Source: Rhodospirillaceae bacterium | Lineage (GTDB): Bacteria > Pseudomonadota > Alphaproteobacteria > TMED109 | Reading direction: 5' to 3' | DNA: 64,000 nucleotides | NCBI GenBank assembly: GCA_902571315.1 | Contig: CACGBM010000001.1 | Span: forward strand, 1-64,000 | Part shown: positions 12,290 through 23,050 of the stretch, in pieces | Layout of the letters: each line of letters begins with the position of its first letter | How positions within the stretch are numbered: the stretch's first letter is position 1 | Notes under the pieces: model-generated | What the model was told of the DNA's origin: nothing | Databases searched by the model: none | Seen by the model: only the letters and a program-made list of their open reading frames with translations | Program-made: the position numbers and the translations under genes

Positions 12290-13689
12290 GTGATCTAGTT
12301 GAATATGATCTGATTGTAATAGGCGGTGGTCCTGGTGGTTATGTTGCGGCTATAAGAGCTGCCCAATTAGGAATTAATGTTATGTGTATAGAAAAAAGGA
12401 AATCTTTCGGAGGTACCTGCCTTAATGTTGGATGTATTCCTTCAAAAACATTATTACACTCGTCACATCTATACGAGCAAAGCAAAAATGATTTAGTTAA
12501 TTATGGTATAGAGATTAATGGTAAGGTTTCTTTAAATTTAAATAAAATGATGGCTAATAAAACTGATACTGTAGGAAAGTTAACATCTGGTATTGCAGGG
12601 CTTTTTAAAAAAAATAAAGTAGACCATTTTTTTGGTGAAGCAAAGTTTCTAAATAATAAAACTATTGAAGCTAATCAAAAGAAATTCAAAGCTGATAAAA
12701 TATTAATAGCAACGGGTTCTGTTCCTTCTACTATTCCAGGTATAGATATAGATGAAAAAAATATAGTATCATCTACTGGAGCATTAGAGTTTGACAAAGT
12801 TCCTAAAAAACTAGCTGTAATAGGTGGAGGTTACATAGGATTGGAATTAGGATCAGTATGGAAGAGGTTAGGAGCTGATGTTACTGTTATAGAATTTTCT
12901 GATACTTTAGTCCCAACTATGGATAAAGATATAGCAAAGATTTTTCATAGTACCTTAACAAAACAAGGCATCAATTTTATGTTAAGTACTAAAGTAGAGA
13001 GTGCTTTAAATAAAAAAGAAAAGGTTCAAATTAATTGTTTGAACTTATTGAATAATAAATCAGAGATTTTGGATTTTGATAAAGTTTTAGTTGCTGTTGG
13101 TAGAAAGCCCTTCACCGAAGGCTTAGGCCTAGAAAATTTAAATATAAATATTAATAAAAATGGTACAATAGATGTAGATAAAAACTTTCAAACAAATATA
13201 GAAGGTGTATATGCTATAGGGGATGTTATTTCAGGGCCGATGTTAGCTCATAAAGCAAGTTCTGAAGGACATGTTTTTGCTGAACAACTACTAGGTAATA
13301 AACCAGAAGTAAATTATCAATGCATTCCAGCTGTAGTATATACAGAACCTGAAGTAGCTTGGGTAGGACCTACAGAAAAAGAATTAGAAGATAAGAAAAT
13401 TAATTTTAAAAAAGGAATTTTCCCTTTCAGTGCAAATGCAAGAGGAAAAACAACTGGAGATACTTTAGGAAGTATAAAATTCTTATCTGACAAAGATAAT
13501 GATAAAGTATTAGCTGTTCACATTATAGGTGCTCATGCAGGGGAATTAATAGGTGAAGCAGTTGCAGCAATTGAAGCAGGCTTGACTGCGGAAGATGTAG
13601 CATTAATTTGTCATGCGCATCCTACCTTATCAGAGTCTATGAAAGAAGCTGCCTCACTCTCTTCAATTGGAAAAACTTTGCACTTTTAA
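12286..13689 (+). CDS. lpdA: Dihydrolipoyl dehydrogenase (E3)
   Basis: This flavoprotein reoxidises the lipoyl groups of SucB and reduces NAD+. It shows the FAD-binding GGGPGGYVAAIRAAQLG, the redox disulfide GGTCLNVGCIPSK, the NAD-binding GGGYIGLELGSVW, the second FAD motif YAIGDV, and the C-terminal catalytic HAHPTLSE. Length (467 aa) is standard. The start overlaps the sucB stop by 4 bases. The stop TAA is shared antiparallel with the xerC stop in TTAA at 13686-13689, so no room exists for a terminator hairpin between them. Confidence 0.98.
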   Translation: MSDLVEYDLIVIGGGPGGYVAAIRAAQLGINVMCIEKRKSFGGTCLNVGCIPSKTLLHSSHLYEQSKNDLVNYGIEINGKVSLNLNKMMANKTDTVGKLTSGIAGLFKKNKVDHFFGEAKFLNNKTIEANQKKFKADKILIATGSVPSTIPGIDIDEKNIVSSTGALEFDKVPKKLAVIGGGYIGLELGSVWKRLGADVTVIEFSDTLVPTMDKDIAKIFHSTLTKQGINFMLSTKVESALNKKEKVQINCLNLLNNKSEILDFDKVLVAVGRKPFTEGLGLENLNININKNGTIDVDKNFQTNIEGVYAIGDVISGPMLAHKASSEGHVFAEQLLGNKPEVNYQCIPAVVYTEPEVAWVGPTEKELEDKKINFKKGIFPFSANARGKTTGDTLGSIKFLSDKDNDKVLAVHIIGAHAGELIGEAVAAIEAGLTAEDVALICHAHPTLSESMKEAASLSSIGKTLHF

Positions 13690-14651
13690 CTTTCTTTAGC
13701 TCTAGGGTGAGTTTTCTTATAAACATTCTCTGCAAATTTGTTAGTAACTTTTAGATAATGTTGGGTGGTTGATAAACTAGCGTGGCCTAACATCATTTGT
13801 ATTGTTCTTAAATCTACTCCATTCATTAATAATTGAGTAGCAAAACTATGTCTTAATGCATGAGGAGTGAAGCTCTTATCTAAATCTAGTTGATGTCTTA
13901 ATTTTTCTATCAGTTTTTGAACATATCTGGCGCTAAGTCTCTTTCCTAACCTGCTTATAAACAGTGCATCATTATTATCAAAACTTTGGTTTTTCCAATT
14001 AATCCACTCTGTTATTTTTGATTTTATTTCAGGTAATAGAGGAACTATTCTTTCTTTATTTCCTTTACCAAATATAATTATATAATTTTCTTTTATTTGC
14101 TGATTATTTAATGATAATAATTCAGAAATTCTTAATCCGCAACCCCATAGCAAGTAAATTAAAGCAGAATTTCTTAATTGTAAAAATTTATTTTTTTCAC
14201 TTTTTAATATGGAGATAATTTTTAATATCTGCTTTTCAGACGCTGCTCTAGGAAGGTTTTTAGGAAGTTTTGGACTGGAAAGGTTATAAATTTCTGAAGA
14301 TTTAATTTTTTTAAGAAGAATGCAATAAAAATAAAAAGATTTTATACTAGCTCTTGCTCTTGCAAGAGATTTAACGCTTAGGTTAGGATTAATAATTTTT
14401 AAAAATGATAACCAAGACCTAAAGTCTCTGAGTTCAAGCTCTTGTAAATTTTTTAGGCTGACCTTGTTTGTTGATGAATGTTTGTATACAAAATTTATGA
14501 AATACTTATAGTCATACGAGTAACTTGAAATAGTATTATGGCTATAGTTCTTTTGATTTAAAAGCCACTTTAACCAGTTATCATATATTTTTAAAACTTC
14601 CTTAGAACTAATTTCAATGATATCTATTGGTAATTTTTCCTTAAGATTCAA
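13686..14651 (-). CDS. xerC: Tyrosine recombinase, XerC/XerD family
   Basis: This DNA-breaking and rejoining enzyme is most likely one of the pair that resolves chromosome dimers at dif during division. An N-terminal SAM-like core-binding domain begins near LLNQKNYSHNTISSYSYD. Catalytic residues of the C-terminal domain are the arginine in GCGLRISELL, the lysine in FGKGNKER, H264 and R267 in HALRH, H290 in LGH and nucleophile Y299 in TTQHY. Length is 321 aa. It overlaps the upstream transaldolase gene by 4 bases. The xerC-transaldolase-priA neighbourhood is typical of alphaproteobacterial chromosomes and argues against a mobile integrase. XerC versus XerD is not decided by sequence alone. Confidence 0.9.
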   Translation of the reverse strand: MNLKEKLPIDIIEISSKEVLKIYDNWLKWLLNQKNYSHNTISSYSYDYKYFINFVYKHSSTNKVSLKNLQELELRDFRSWLSFLKIINPNLSVKSLARARASIKSFYFYCILLKKIKSSEIYNLSSPKLPKNLPRAASEKQILKIISILKSEKNKFLQLRNSALIYLLWGCGLRISELLSLNNQQIKENYIIIFGKGNKERIVPLLPEIKSKITEWINWKNQSFDNNDALFISRLGKRLSARYVQKLIEKLRHQLDLDKSFTPHALRHSFATQLLMNGVDLRTIQMMLGHASLSTTQHYLKVTNKFAENVYKKTHPRAKES

Positions 14652-15304
14652 AAAGTTTGCCCTGTTTTTTTCCAGTCTTCCATAAAACTGTTTAATCCTA
14701 TATCTGTAAGAGGATGTTTTATCATTTGCTTTATAATCTTAGGCGGAATAGTAGCTACATCTGCTCCGATTTGAGCAACTTGAACAACTTGTAAGGGGCT
14801 CCTTATAGAGGCTACTAATACCTTAGTATTTAATTTATCTTGGTAGTTATTGTAAATAGTGATAATTTCTTCAATTAAATGAAGTCCTTCATTACTAATA
14901 TCATCTAATCTGCCAATAAATGGTGAGATATAACTTGCTCCCATTTTAGCAGCTATCAAAGCTTGAGAAGAAGAAAAACATAATGTTACATTTACTTTTA
15001 TAGATTTTTTGCTTAGTGTCTTACACGCAATTAAACCAGCTTCTGTCAAAGGAACCTTAATTACTATGTTATTAGCTATTTTTGATAATTCTAAGCCTTG
15101 ATTTATCATTTCATTCTTGTCTGTTGAGGTAACTTCAGCTGAAATTGGGCCGGAGACAATTCTAGCTATTTCTTTTATTACTTCTTTAAAATCCTTACCA
15201 GCTTTATATATAAGAGAGGGGTTTGTAGTTACTCCGTCAACCAGTCCCATCTCTGATAACTCACTAATTTCATCTATATTCGCTGTGTCTACAAAAAATT
15301 TCAT
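14648..15304 (-). CDS. tal: Small transaldolase / fructose-6-phosphate aldolase-like (TalC/MipB type)
   Basis: This class I aldolase probably acts in the non-oxidative pentose phosphate pathway. The N-terminus MKFFVDTANIDEI and the segment VDGVTTNPSLI are signatures of the small transaldolase family, and the Schiff-base lysine is in NIVIKVPLT (near residue 86). Length (218 aa) matches the TalC/Fsa type and not the larger TalB type. Whether it is a true transaldolase or a fructose-6-phosphate aldolase cannot be read with certainty. It is divergent from priA across a 46-base spacer. Confidence 0.93.
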   Translation of the reverse strand: MKFFVDTANIDEISELSEMGLVDGVTTNPSLIYKAGKDFKEVIKEIARIVSGPISAEVTSTDKNEMINQGLELSKIANNIVIKVPLTEAGLIACKTLSKKSIKVNVTLCFSSSQALIAAKMGASYISPFIGRLDDISNEGLHLIEEIITIYNNYQDKLNTKVLVASIRSPLQVVQVAQIGADVATIPPKIIKQMIKHPLTDIGLNSFMEDWKKTGQTF

Positions 15305-15350
15305 TTAGATACCTTTTTATAATATTTTGCTATAAATAATATTAAAGAAA

Positions 15351-17510
15351 ATGGATAAAATAGAAAGTATAAAAAAAAATTATTATGATGTTTTACCCGC
15401 CTATAATATCGACATTACTCTGACTTACTCTAGTAAACAAGTCTTTAAGGTGGGCAGTCTAATTAATATCAGTATTAGAAAAAAAATATTTCCAGGTTGT
15501 ATATTGAAGATTTACAAAAGCAAGCCAGCAATAAATTTTAAAGTAAAAGATATTGAACAATCACATAATTACTTTTTTTTAAGCGAAAAAAATATTAAAT
15601 TTATTAAGTGGTTTAGTGAATACAATTCTATTTATTTAGGCTTGGCTTTAAAACTAGTAATAGCTAATACTAATTTTTTAAAACCAAATACTTCTAATAA
15701 ATATATAGTGATCCCAAATCCTAATAATAACTATACTAATAAACAAAAAAACTTTATTAAAGAACTTAAAGCAATAGATTTTATCAATCATAAAAAAATT
15801 ATAAAAAACTACTCTTATGGATTTATCAATAATATGATAAATAAAAAAATTATTGCAAAAGAAGTTTACCTAGAAACAAAAAATGTAAATTTTGATTTTA
15901 GAAAAATAAAATTAAAAACATTGAGCCTACATCAAAATACTGTTTACAATAAAATTCTAGATAAAATAAATAAAAAAAAAAGCAAACCTATTTTTTTAGA
16001 TGGGGTAACAGGTAGTGGAAAAACAGAAGTTTATTTCAAATTAATAAAATATTTTTTAGAAAAACAAAAACAAGTATTAGTATTAATTCCTGAAATTGCT
16101 TTAAGCAAACAGTGGATTTCACGGTTTTATAATGCCTTTAAATTTTATCCTTTAATATGGAATTCCAAGATCAGCCAGTCAAAAAAGAAGAGAATCTGGC
16201 AAGATTTAATACTTGGGAAAATACATGTAGTAGTGGGAGCAAGGTCAGCAATATTTTTACCCTTTAGCAACCTTGGTATAACAATCGTAGATGAAGAAAA
16301 TGATATTTCTTATAAACAAGAAGAAAATCCAATTTACAATGCTAGAGATATGGCAATAGTAAAGTCTAAATTTAATTATTCTGAAATAATCCTTGTATCA
16401 GCAACTCCGTCCTTAGAGACATTTAATAACTCTAAAAACAAAAAATACGATTATTTCAATTTAACAGATAGATTTGGTGATGCAAAAAACCCTAAAGTAA
16501 TTTTAATAGATATGAAATTAGAAAAAAAAAGATTAATTGCAAGACAAACATTATCAATTTTAAAGAAAAAGATAGAAGCAGGGAAACAAATATTAATTTT
16601 AATTAATAGAAGAGGTTATGCTCCTATTACCGTTTGTTCAAGTTGTGGGTTTACAGAAAAGTGCGAAAAATGCGATATTAATCTAGTATATCACAAAAAA
16701 AGTAATAAACTTATCTGTCATCACTGTGGAGCATCAAGGTATCCAAATAATGTTTGCAGTAATTGTGGAAAATCTAATAAAAAAATAAGCCTTGGTTATG
16801 GAATAGAAAAAGTAACAGAGGAAATTAAAAAAGAATTCAATGAGGTAAATATCATTTCACTTTCATCTGATAGTATTAGTTTAAATAACTTTCAAAGTGT
16901 ACTAGAAGATATAGAAAAAGCTAAAATAAAAATTATTATCGGAACACAGATAATAAGTAAAGGTTTCAATTTTTTAAATTTAAATAGTATTTTTATTTTA
17001 GACTTTGATTTATGGTTTTATAATACAGATATAAGAACAAATGAAAAAATTTTTCAATTAACACAACAAGTATCAGGAAGAACTAGTAGAAAGTCAGAAA
17101 CCGGTGAAGTTTATATACAAACATATGATACCAATAATTTTTTATTAAATTATATAGTATCAAGTGATAGAGATAAGTTTTATGAGAATGAACTATTGTT
17201 GAGAAAAAAGGCATTACTTCCACCATACTGTAAATTAATCGCAATTATTTTAATTGGTAAGGATATAAATTTTTTAAAAATAGTCTCATATAAACTTAAA
17301 GATAAACTTTCAAACTTTAATTATTTCACTTTGTTGGGACCTATACCCGCTCCAATAGAATACATTAATAATGAATATAGATACAGAATGCTGATTAAAA
17401 CGAATCAGGCTTTTCTTGTGCAAAAAGTTCTAAAAAGAATTAACTTAAGTATAATTTTAAAAAATAAGGTAAAAATCAAAATTGATGTAGATCCTTTAAG
17501 TTTTTTTTAA
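15351..17510 (+). CDS. priA: Primosomal protein N' (replication restart helicase PriA)
   Basis: PriA recognises stalled forks and reloads the replisome. An N-terminal DNA-binding region (to about residue 200) is weakly conserved and lysine-rich. Helicase motifs follow: Walker A GVTGSGKTEVYF near residue 220, a DEEN box at residues 314-317, the SATPS motif III, and motifs V/VI in IIGTQIISKGFNF and QQVSGRTSR. The zinc-binding insert has eight cysteines (CSSC, CEKC, CHHC, CSNC). The C-terminus ends with the usual IDVDPLSF. Length (719 aa) is normal. Motif II normally reads DEEH; here histidine 317 is replaced by asparagine. Confidence 0.95.
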   Translation: MDKIESIKKNYYDVLPAYNIDITLTYSSKQVFKVGSLINISIRKKIFPGCILKIYKSKPAINFKVKDIEQSHNYFFLSEKNIKFIKWFSEYNSIYLGLALKLVIANTNFLKPNTSNKYIVIPNPNNNYTNKQKNFIKELKAIDFINHKKIIKNYSYGFINNMINKKIIAKEVYLETKNVNFDFRKIKLKTLSLHQNTVYNKILDKINKKKSKPIFLDGVTGSGKTEVYFKLIKYFLEKQKQVLVLIPEIALSKQWISRFYNAFKFYPLIWNSKISQSKKKRIWQDLILGKIHVVVGARSAIFLPFSNLGITIVDEENDISYKQEENPIYNARDMAIVKSKFNYSEIILVSATPSLETFNNSKNKKYDYFNLTDRFGDAKNPKVILIDMKLEKKRLIARQTLSILKKKIEAGKQILILINRRGYAPITVCSSCGFTEKCEKCDINLVYHKKSNKLICHHCGASRYPNNVCSNCGKSNKKISLGYGIEKVTEEIKKEFNEVNIISLSSDSISLNNFQSVLEDIEKAKIKIIIGTQIISKGFNFLNLNSIFILDFDLWFYNTDIRTNEKIFQLTQQVSGRTSRKSETGEVYIQTYDTNNFLLNYIVSSDRDKFYENELLLRKKALLPPYCKLIAIILIGKDINFLKIVSYKLKDKLSNFNYFTLLGPIPAPIEYINNEYRYRMLIKTNQAFLVQKVLKRINLSIILKNKVKIKIDVDPLSFF

Positions 17511-17527
17511 TAAATTTGTATTCTATA

Positions 17528-17556
17528 TTGCAACAATTCGACTGGTATGTTAGAAA
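17528..17556 (+). promoter_or_regulatory. Weak candidate promoter for the atpHAGDC operon
   Basis: In the 67-base spacer between priA and atpH, TTGCAA (17528-17533) lies 17 bases before TAGAAA (17551-17556), about 22 bases ahead of the ATG. The -35 matches 5 of 6 and the -10 only 4 of 6 consensus bases. This is the only spacer in front of the operon, so a promoter here is plausible, but AT-rich sequence makes chance matches common. Confidence 0.25.
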
Positions 17557-17577
17557 ATCTTAATTGCAAGTATACAT

Positions 17578-18153
17578 ATGGAACAAAACATACAGTTTAA
17601 TACGGAAGTTACAAGGAGATATAGTAAAGCTCTTTTAAGTGTAGCTAGGGAGGACAATTCGGAACAAAAAATTTATAATGAAATTAATACTCTTATAGAA
17701 ACCCTTAATTCCGATAATAAATTTACTGAGTTATTTTCAAACCCATTACTAAGTTCTAGAGATCAATTAAAATTAATAAATAATATATTTAGCAATACTG
17801 ATAAGAAAAAAATAATAATTAGCAAAAAGTTTTTAGTTTTTTTAAAAGTATTAGCTTCGAATGGACGTTTAAAGATACTCTTAAGTGTTCTGTATAGTTT
17901 TAAGTACATGGTTAAATCCATGCATCAAGAAGTAAACATAAATTTGACTACGGCTTCTTCTGTAGGTGACGATAGTATTAAGAAAATAAAAAGTTTATTA
18001 TCAAAAAAAACTGATAAAAAAATAAATATAATAAGTAATGTTGATAAAAATATCATCGGAGGTATAATATTACAATCTGGATCAAGTTTAATTGATGCAT
18101 CTATTAAAAACAAAATATTAAAACTTAATAATATTAAAAAAGGAGTTAATTAA
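17578..18153 (+). CDS. atpH: F1Fo ATP synthase delta subunit
   Basis: This subunit connects the F1 head to the peripheral stalk b subunits. It shows the family features [14 protein letters not shown] at the N-terminus, LFSNPLLS, and the C-terminal [26 protein letters not shown]. Length (191 aa) is normal. It begins the atpHAGDC operon; atpBEF for the membrane sector are absent here and, as in other Alphaproteobacteria, should lie elsewhere. Its 3' end carries the ribosome site for atpA and its stop shares one base with the atpA start. Confidence 0.94.
   Translation: MEQNIQFNTEVTRRYSKALLSVAREDNSEQKIYNEINTLIETLNSDNKFTELFSNPLLSSRDQLKLINNIFSNTDKKKIIISKKFLVFLKVLASNGRLKILLSVLYSFKYMVKSMHQEVNINLTTASSVGDDSIKKIKSLLSKKTDKKINIISNVDKNIIGGIILQSGSSLIDASIKNKILKLNNIKKGVN
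18136..18145 (+). promoter_or_regulatory. Strong ribosome binding site for atpA
   Basis: AAAAAAGGAG lies inside the last codons of atpH, 7 bases before the atpA ATG at 18153. It is one of the best Shine-Dalgarno matches in the window and fits the higher dose of alpha and beta subunits needed for F1 (three each per complex). Confidence 0.6.
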
Positions 18154-19697
18154 TGAATTTAAGTTCTTCAGAAATATCTGCAATATTAAAGGAACAAATA
18201 GAAAAATTTGATCTGAATGTTAAAACTGAGGAAATTGGGAAAGTCTTATCAGTGGGTGATGGTATAGCAAGGGTTTATGGTTTAGAAGAAGTCAGTGCAG
18301 GAGAAATGGTCGAATTTTCAGATAAAACATTAGGTATGGCACTTAATTTAGAAGAAGATAATGTAGGTGTAGTTATTTTTGGTGATGATAGGCAAATTAA
18401 AGAAGGAGATACTGTCAAAAGAACGGGAAGAATTGTAGATACTTCAGTTGGGAAAGAATTGCTAGGTAGGGTGGTGGATGGTTTAGGTATTGAAATAGAT
18501 GGAAAAGGAACAATAAAAACTAAAGAAAAAAAGATGGTAGACGTCAGAGCACCAGGAATTATACCTAGAGAGTCAGTATCTGAACCTATGCAAACAGGCC
18601 TTAAAGCAATAGATGCATTAGTTCCAATAGGTCGAGGACAAAGAGAATTAATCATTGGTGACCGTCAAACTGGTAAAACAGCTGTAGCCATTGATACAAT
18701 AATAAACCAAAAAGAAAAAAATAAATCAAAAGATGATAAAGCTAAATTATTTTGTATATATGTATCAGTTGGGCAAAAAAGGTCAACCGTAGCGCAAATA
18801 GTAAAAACATTAGAAGAACAAGGTGCTTTAGAATATACGGTAGTGGTGGCGGCAACAGCCTCAGATCCAGCTCCGCTACAATATTTAGCTCCTTACACAG
18901 GATGTACTATAGGTGAGTGGTTTAGAGATAATGGTATGCACGCTTTAATTATTTATGATGATTTGTCAAAACAGGCAGTTGCATATAGACAAATGTCACT
19001 ACTTTTAAGAAGACCACCTGGTAGAGAAGCTTATCCTGGTGATGTTTTTTATCTTCACTCTAGACTTTTAGAAAGAGCAGCTAAATTAAATAAGGATAAT
19101 GGTTCTGGTTCTCTTACAGCTCTGCCGATCATTGAAACACAAGCTGGAGACGTATCAGCATATATTCCCACTAATGTAATATCTATTACTGATGGACAAA
19201 TCTTTCTAGAAACAGATTTGTTTTATCAAGGTATCAGACCGGCAATTAATGTAGGACTATCTGTGAGCAGAGTTGGATCAGCTGCACAAGTAAAAGGTAT
19301 GAAACAAGTGGCTGGCTCTATTAAATTAGAATTAGCTCAATATAGAGAGATGGCAGCTTTCGCTCAATTTGGATCAGACTTAGATATATCAACTCAAAAG
19401 TTATTAAATAGGGGGGAGAGATTAACAGAACTATTAAAACAGGGACAATATTCTCCTTTAGCAATAGAAGAACAAATAGTTATAATCTTTGCGGGAGTAA
19501 ATGGATACTTAGATGATCTTAAAGTTAGTATGGTTGGTGATTTTGAAAAATTTTTAATAACTGAGTTTAAGAAGAGTTTTAAAGAAACTTTCAAATTAAT
19601 AAAGACTAAGCTGACTTTAGATGATGCATTAACAAAAGATATAAAAAAAGCAATAGATACTATAAAAACTAATTTTTTAACCGAGTTAGAAAAGTAA
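18153..19697 (+). CDS. atpA: F1 ATP synthase alpha subunit
   Basis: This is the non-catalytic nucleotide-binding subunit of F1. The P-loop is GDRQTGKTA, with the [11 protein letters not shown] lead-in, and [17 protein letters not shown] is the ATP synthase alpha/beta signature carrying the arginine finger. The length of 514 aa is standard. An internal [12 protein letters not shown]-like lysine-rich stretch near residues 185-200 is slightly longer than usual for the family. The stop TAA at 19695-19697 immediately precedes the atpG ATG. Confidence 0.98.
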   Translation: MNLSSSEISAILKEQIEKFDLNVKTEEIGKVLSVGDGIARVYGLEEVSAGEMVEFSDKTLGMALNLEEDNVGVVIFGDDRQIKEGDTVKRTGRIVDTSVGKELLGRVVDGLGIEIDGKGTIKTKEKKMVDVRAPGIIPRESVSEPMQTGLKAIDALVPIGRGQRELIIGDRQTGKTAVAIDTIINQKEKNKSKDDKAKLFCIYVSVGQKRSTVAQIVKTLEEQGALEYTVVVAATASDPAPLQYLAPYTGCTIGEWFRDNGMHALIIYDDLSKQAVAYRQMSLLLRRPPGREAYPGDVFYLHSRLLERAAKLNKDNGSGSLTALPIIETQAGDVSAYIPTNVISITDGQIFLETDLFYQGIRPAINVGLSVSRVGSAAQVKGMKQVAGSIKLELAQYREMAAFAQFGSDLDISTQKLLNRGERLTELLKQGQYSPLAIEEQIVIIFAGVNGYLDDLKVSMVGDFEKFLITEFKKSFKETFKLIKTKLTLDDALTKDIKKAIDTIKTNFLTELEK

Positions 19698-20582
19698 ATG
19701 CCTTCATTAAAAGACTTAAGGAATAGAATAGATAGTGTTAAATCTACTAAAAAGATTACTCAGGCTATGAAGATGGTAGCTGCTTCTAAATTAAAAAAGG
19801 CACAATCTTTGGCCGAACAAGCAAGAAGTTACAGTTCAGGTCTTAATAGCATTGTAGAAGACTTGGTCGATTCTAGTGAATATATTGAGCACCCATTATT
19901 AAGAAAAAATATAGAAGATAAAACCTCATCTTTAATAATAGTAGTTTCTTCAGATAGAGGTTTATGTGGAGGATTAAATTCTAATATAGTTAAAGGAGTT
20001 AAGAAGAAAATAAACCAGCTAGAGTTACAAAAAAAAGCTGTATCATTGATATGTATAGGAAAAAAAGGATTCGACTTATTATCTGGTTTATATGAAAAAA
20101 TGTTTAATTTTGAAGTTAAGTACATTAATATTGGAGAAATTGATTATAAATCAACTCAGGAGATAGGAACTAAAATCTTAAATAGTTTTTACAAAAATAA
20201 CTTTCAAGAGTGCTGTCTTTTCTACAACTATTTTAAAAGTGTAATTTCTCAGGAGGTTAAGGATGAAACATTAATTCCTTACTCTAAAAACAATAATATT
20301 AATGATGAAAATCAAAATAATATTCATGATTATTTTGAGTATGAACCTAATGAAGAAGAAGTGTTATCTAAAATTCTACCAAAAAATTTTATTGTTCAGA
20401 TGTATAAAGCTATTTTAGAGTCTAGAGCAAGTGAACAAGGGGCAAGAATGACAGCTATGGACAATGCTACTAGAAATGCTGGCGATATGATAGATGATCT
20501 GTCGTTAAGGTACAATAGACAAAGACAAGCCATTATTACCAAAGAATTGATTGAAATCATATCGGGAGCAGAAGCTTTATAA
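19698..20582 (+). CDS. atpG: F1 ATP synthase gamma subunit
   Basis: This subunit forms the rotating central stalk of F1. The N-terminal helix reads LRNRIDSVKSTKKITQAMKMVA, and the C-terminal helix contains the family signature around RMTAMDNATRNAGDMIDDL with LRYNRQRQAIIT. The central SSDRGLCGGLNSN motif is present. Length (294 aa) is normal. It starts immediately after the atpA stop with no spacer. Confidence 0.97.
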   Translation: MPSLKDLRNRIDSVKSTKKITQAMKMVAASKLKKAQSLAEQARSYSSGLNSIVEDLVDSSEYIEHPLLRKNIEDKTSSLIIVVSSDRGLCGGLNSNIVKGVKKKINQLELQKKAVSLICIGKKGFDLLSGLYEKMFNFEVKYINIGEIDYKSTQEIGTKILNSFYKNNFQECCLFYNYFKSVISQEVKDETLIPYSKNNNINDENQNNIHDYFEYEPNEEEVLSKILPKNFIVQMYKAILESRASEQGARMTAMDNATRNAGDMIDDLSLRYNRQRQAIITKELIEIISGAEAL

Positions 20583-20598
20583 TAAATTGGAGAAATAG

Positions 20599-22020
<1,422 letters not shown>

Positions 22021-22434
22021 ATGAGTGAAGGCTTTTTAAAAACACAAATTATTTCGCCAGATAATGAAATTTATGACGGCGATACTGAAATGGTTGTTTT
22101 ACCTGGAGAGGAAGGAGACTTTGCAGCTATGTATGAGCATGCACCTCTTATAACTTTTTTAAGGCCTGGTAAATTAGAAGTAATTTCTAAAGATGAAAAG
22201 GATAAAATTGATTTTTTTGTATCAGGTGGATTTGTAAAAATTCAAAATAATAACTGTACAGTCATGGTAGATTATATAAAAAATACTGTAGATATTGATG
22301 TTAAAGAAAATGAAAAAAAGATTACAGAACTACTTTTAAAATTTGAAAAAGAAGAGGAACAATCAATTAAAGATAATCTACGTGAAGATATTGATCTACT
22401 ACAATATGAGAATCAAACTTTGGATGAAAATTAG
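22021..22434 (+). CDS. atpC: F1 ATP synthase epsilon subunit
   Basis: This small subunit of the central stalk couples gamma to the c-ring and can inhibit ATP hydrolysis. The beta-sandwich domain includes IISPDNEIYDGDTEMVVLPGEEGDFA and the conserved LRPGKLEV. The C-terminal helical part is short and acidic/lysine-rich. At 137 aa the length is normal. The TAG stop is shared in TTAG (22431-22434) with the convergent rppH stop. Confidence 0.95.
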   Translation: MSEGFLKTQIISPDNEIYDGDTEMVVLPGEEGDFAAMYEHAPLITFLRPGKLEVISKDEKDKIDFFVSGGFVKIQNNNCTVMVDYIKNTVDIDVKENEKKITELLLKFEKEEEQSIKDNLREDIDLLQYENQTLDEN

Positions 22435-22916
22435 ATTTCAATAAATTTAAACTCTATAAGTATTTTTTTATAAATTTCTTTTTTGAAGTCTACTATATCA
22501 TTTAAAACATTTTCAGGACTTACCCATTTCCAGTTATTAAACTCAGGCTTCTTATCAGCTTGTAGATTAATTTCTTCCTCTATTCCCTCAAAACTAAATA
22601 AAAACCATTTTTGTTTTTGTCCTAAAAATTTACCACCCCATAGTCTACTCTTTAAATGTTTTGGCAAATAATAGTAATACCAACCTTCACTTTGTTTTAC
22701 TATTTTCACCGTTTTTACTCCTGTCTCTTCATAAAGTTCTCTTTTTGCGGCAATTTCTAGGCTTTCATTAATGCTTAAATTCACACCACCTTGAGGCATT
22801 TGCCATGCACCTTTATTATCAATTCTTTCTCCCATGAAGATTTCATTTTCTTGATTTGTAAGTATTATTCCGACTCCTAATCGCCAACCTTTTTCAAAAT
22901 AAGCAGAAAGATTCAT
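22431..22916 (-). CDS. rppH: RNA pyrophosphohydrolase (Nudix)
   Basis: RppH removes pyrophosphate from 5' triphosphorylated mRNA and so triggers 5'-end-dependent decay. The start is followed by WRLGVGIILTNQENEIFMGER and AWQMPQGG, all typical. The Nudix box is present as GGVNLSINE followed by SLEIAAK and RELYEETGV, which is two residues longer before the first catalytic glutamate than the consensus G-x5-E. The 161-residue length and WKWVSPENVL tail are normal. Its ATG overlaps by one base (TAATG) the stop of an out-of-frame ctpA tail, suggesting that ctpA and rppH are translationally coupled. Confidence 0.93.
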   Translation of the reverse strand: MNLSAYFEKGWRLGVGIILTNQENEIFMGERIDNKGAWQMPQGGVNLSINESLEIAAKRELYEETGVKTVKIVKQSEGWYYYYLPKHLKSRLWGGKFLGQKQKWFLFSFEGIEEEINLQADKKPEFNNWKWVSPENVLNDIVDFKKEIYKKILIEFKFIEI

Positions 22917-23050
22917 TAAGAAGCCTTTTTAATATTTTCATAAACATTAATAGATCTTATTAATTCAATAGCTCTATTTAGCTGATAATCTTCAACAATA
23001 TTCTCTTTATTATTATCTTTATTTTCGTTTTTAATATCATTTTTTTTCAC
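22916..23050 (-). other. Probable displaced C-terminal tail of CtpA, separated by an 8-A run
   Basis: On the minus strand an open frame continues across the ctpA stop for 44 codons. It includes DYQLNRAIELIRSIN, which resembles the conserved C-terminal tail of alphaproteobacterial CtpA proteins. The break is in a run of 8 A's (T's on the plus strand, 23040-23047); one A fewer would fuse it with CtpA. Its own TAA overlaps the rppH start as TAATG. Lacking a ribosome site, it is unlikely to be a separate gene. Confidence 0.7.

Noticed and set aside
13686-14651. Tyrosine recombinase as sign of an integrated mobile element
   Set aside because: No att repeats, tRNA, phage or cargo genes are next to it; it overlaps a housekeeping transaldolase gene and sits in a conserved core order, so a Xer-type role is more likely.
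22917-23036. tRNA or small RNA in the apparent ctpA-rppH gap
   Set aside because: No cloverleaf or GC-rich stems; the region reads as an open protein frame continuing CtpA.
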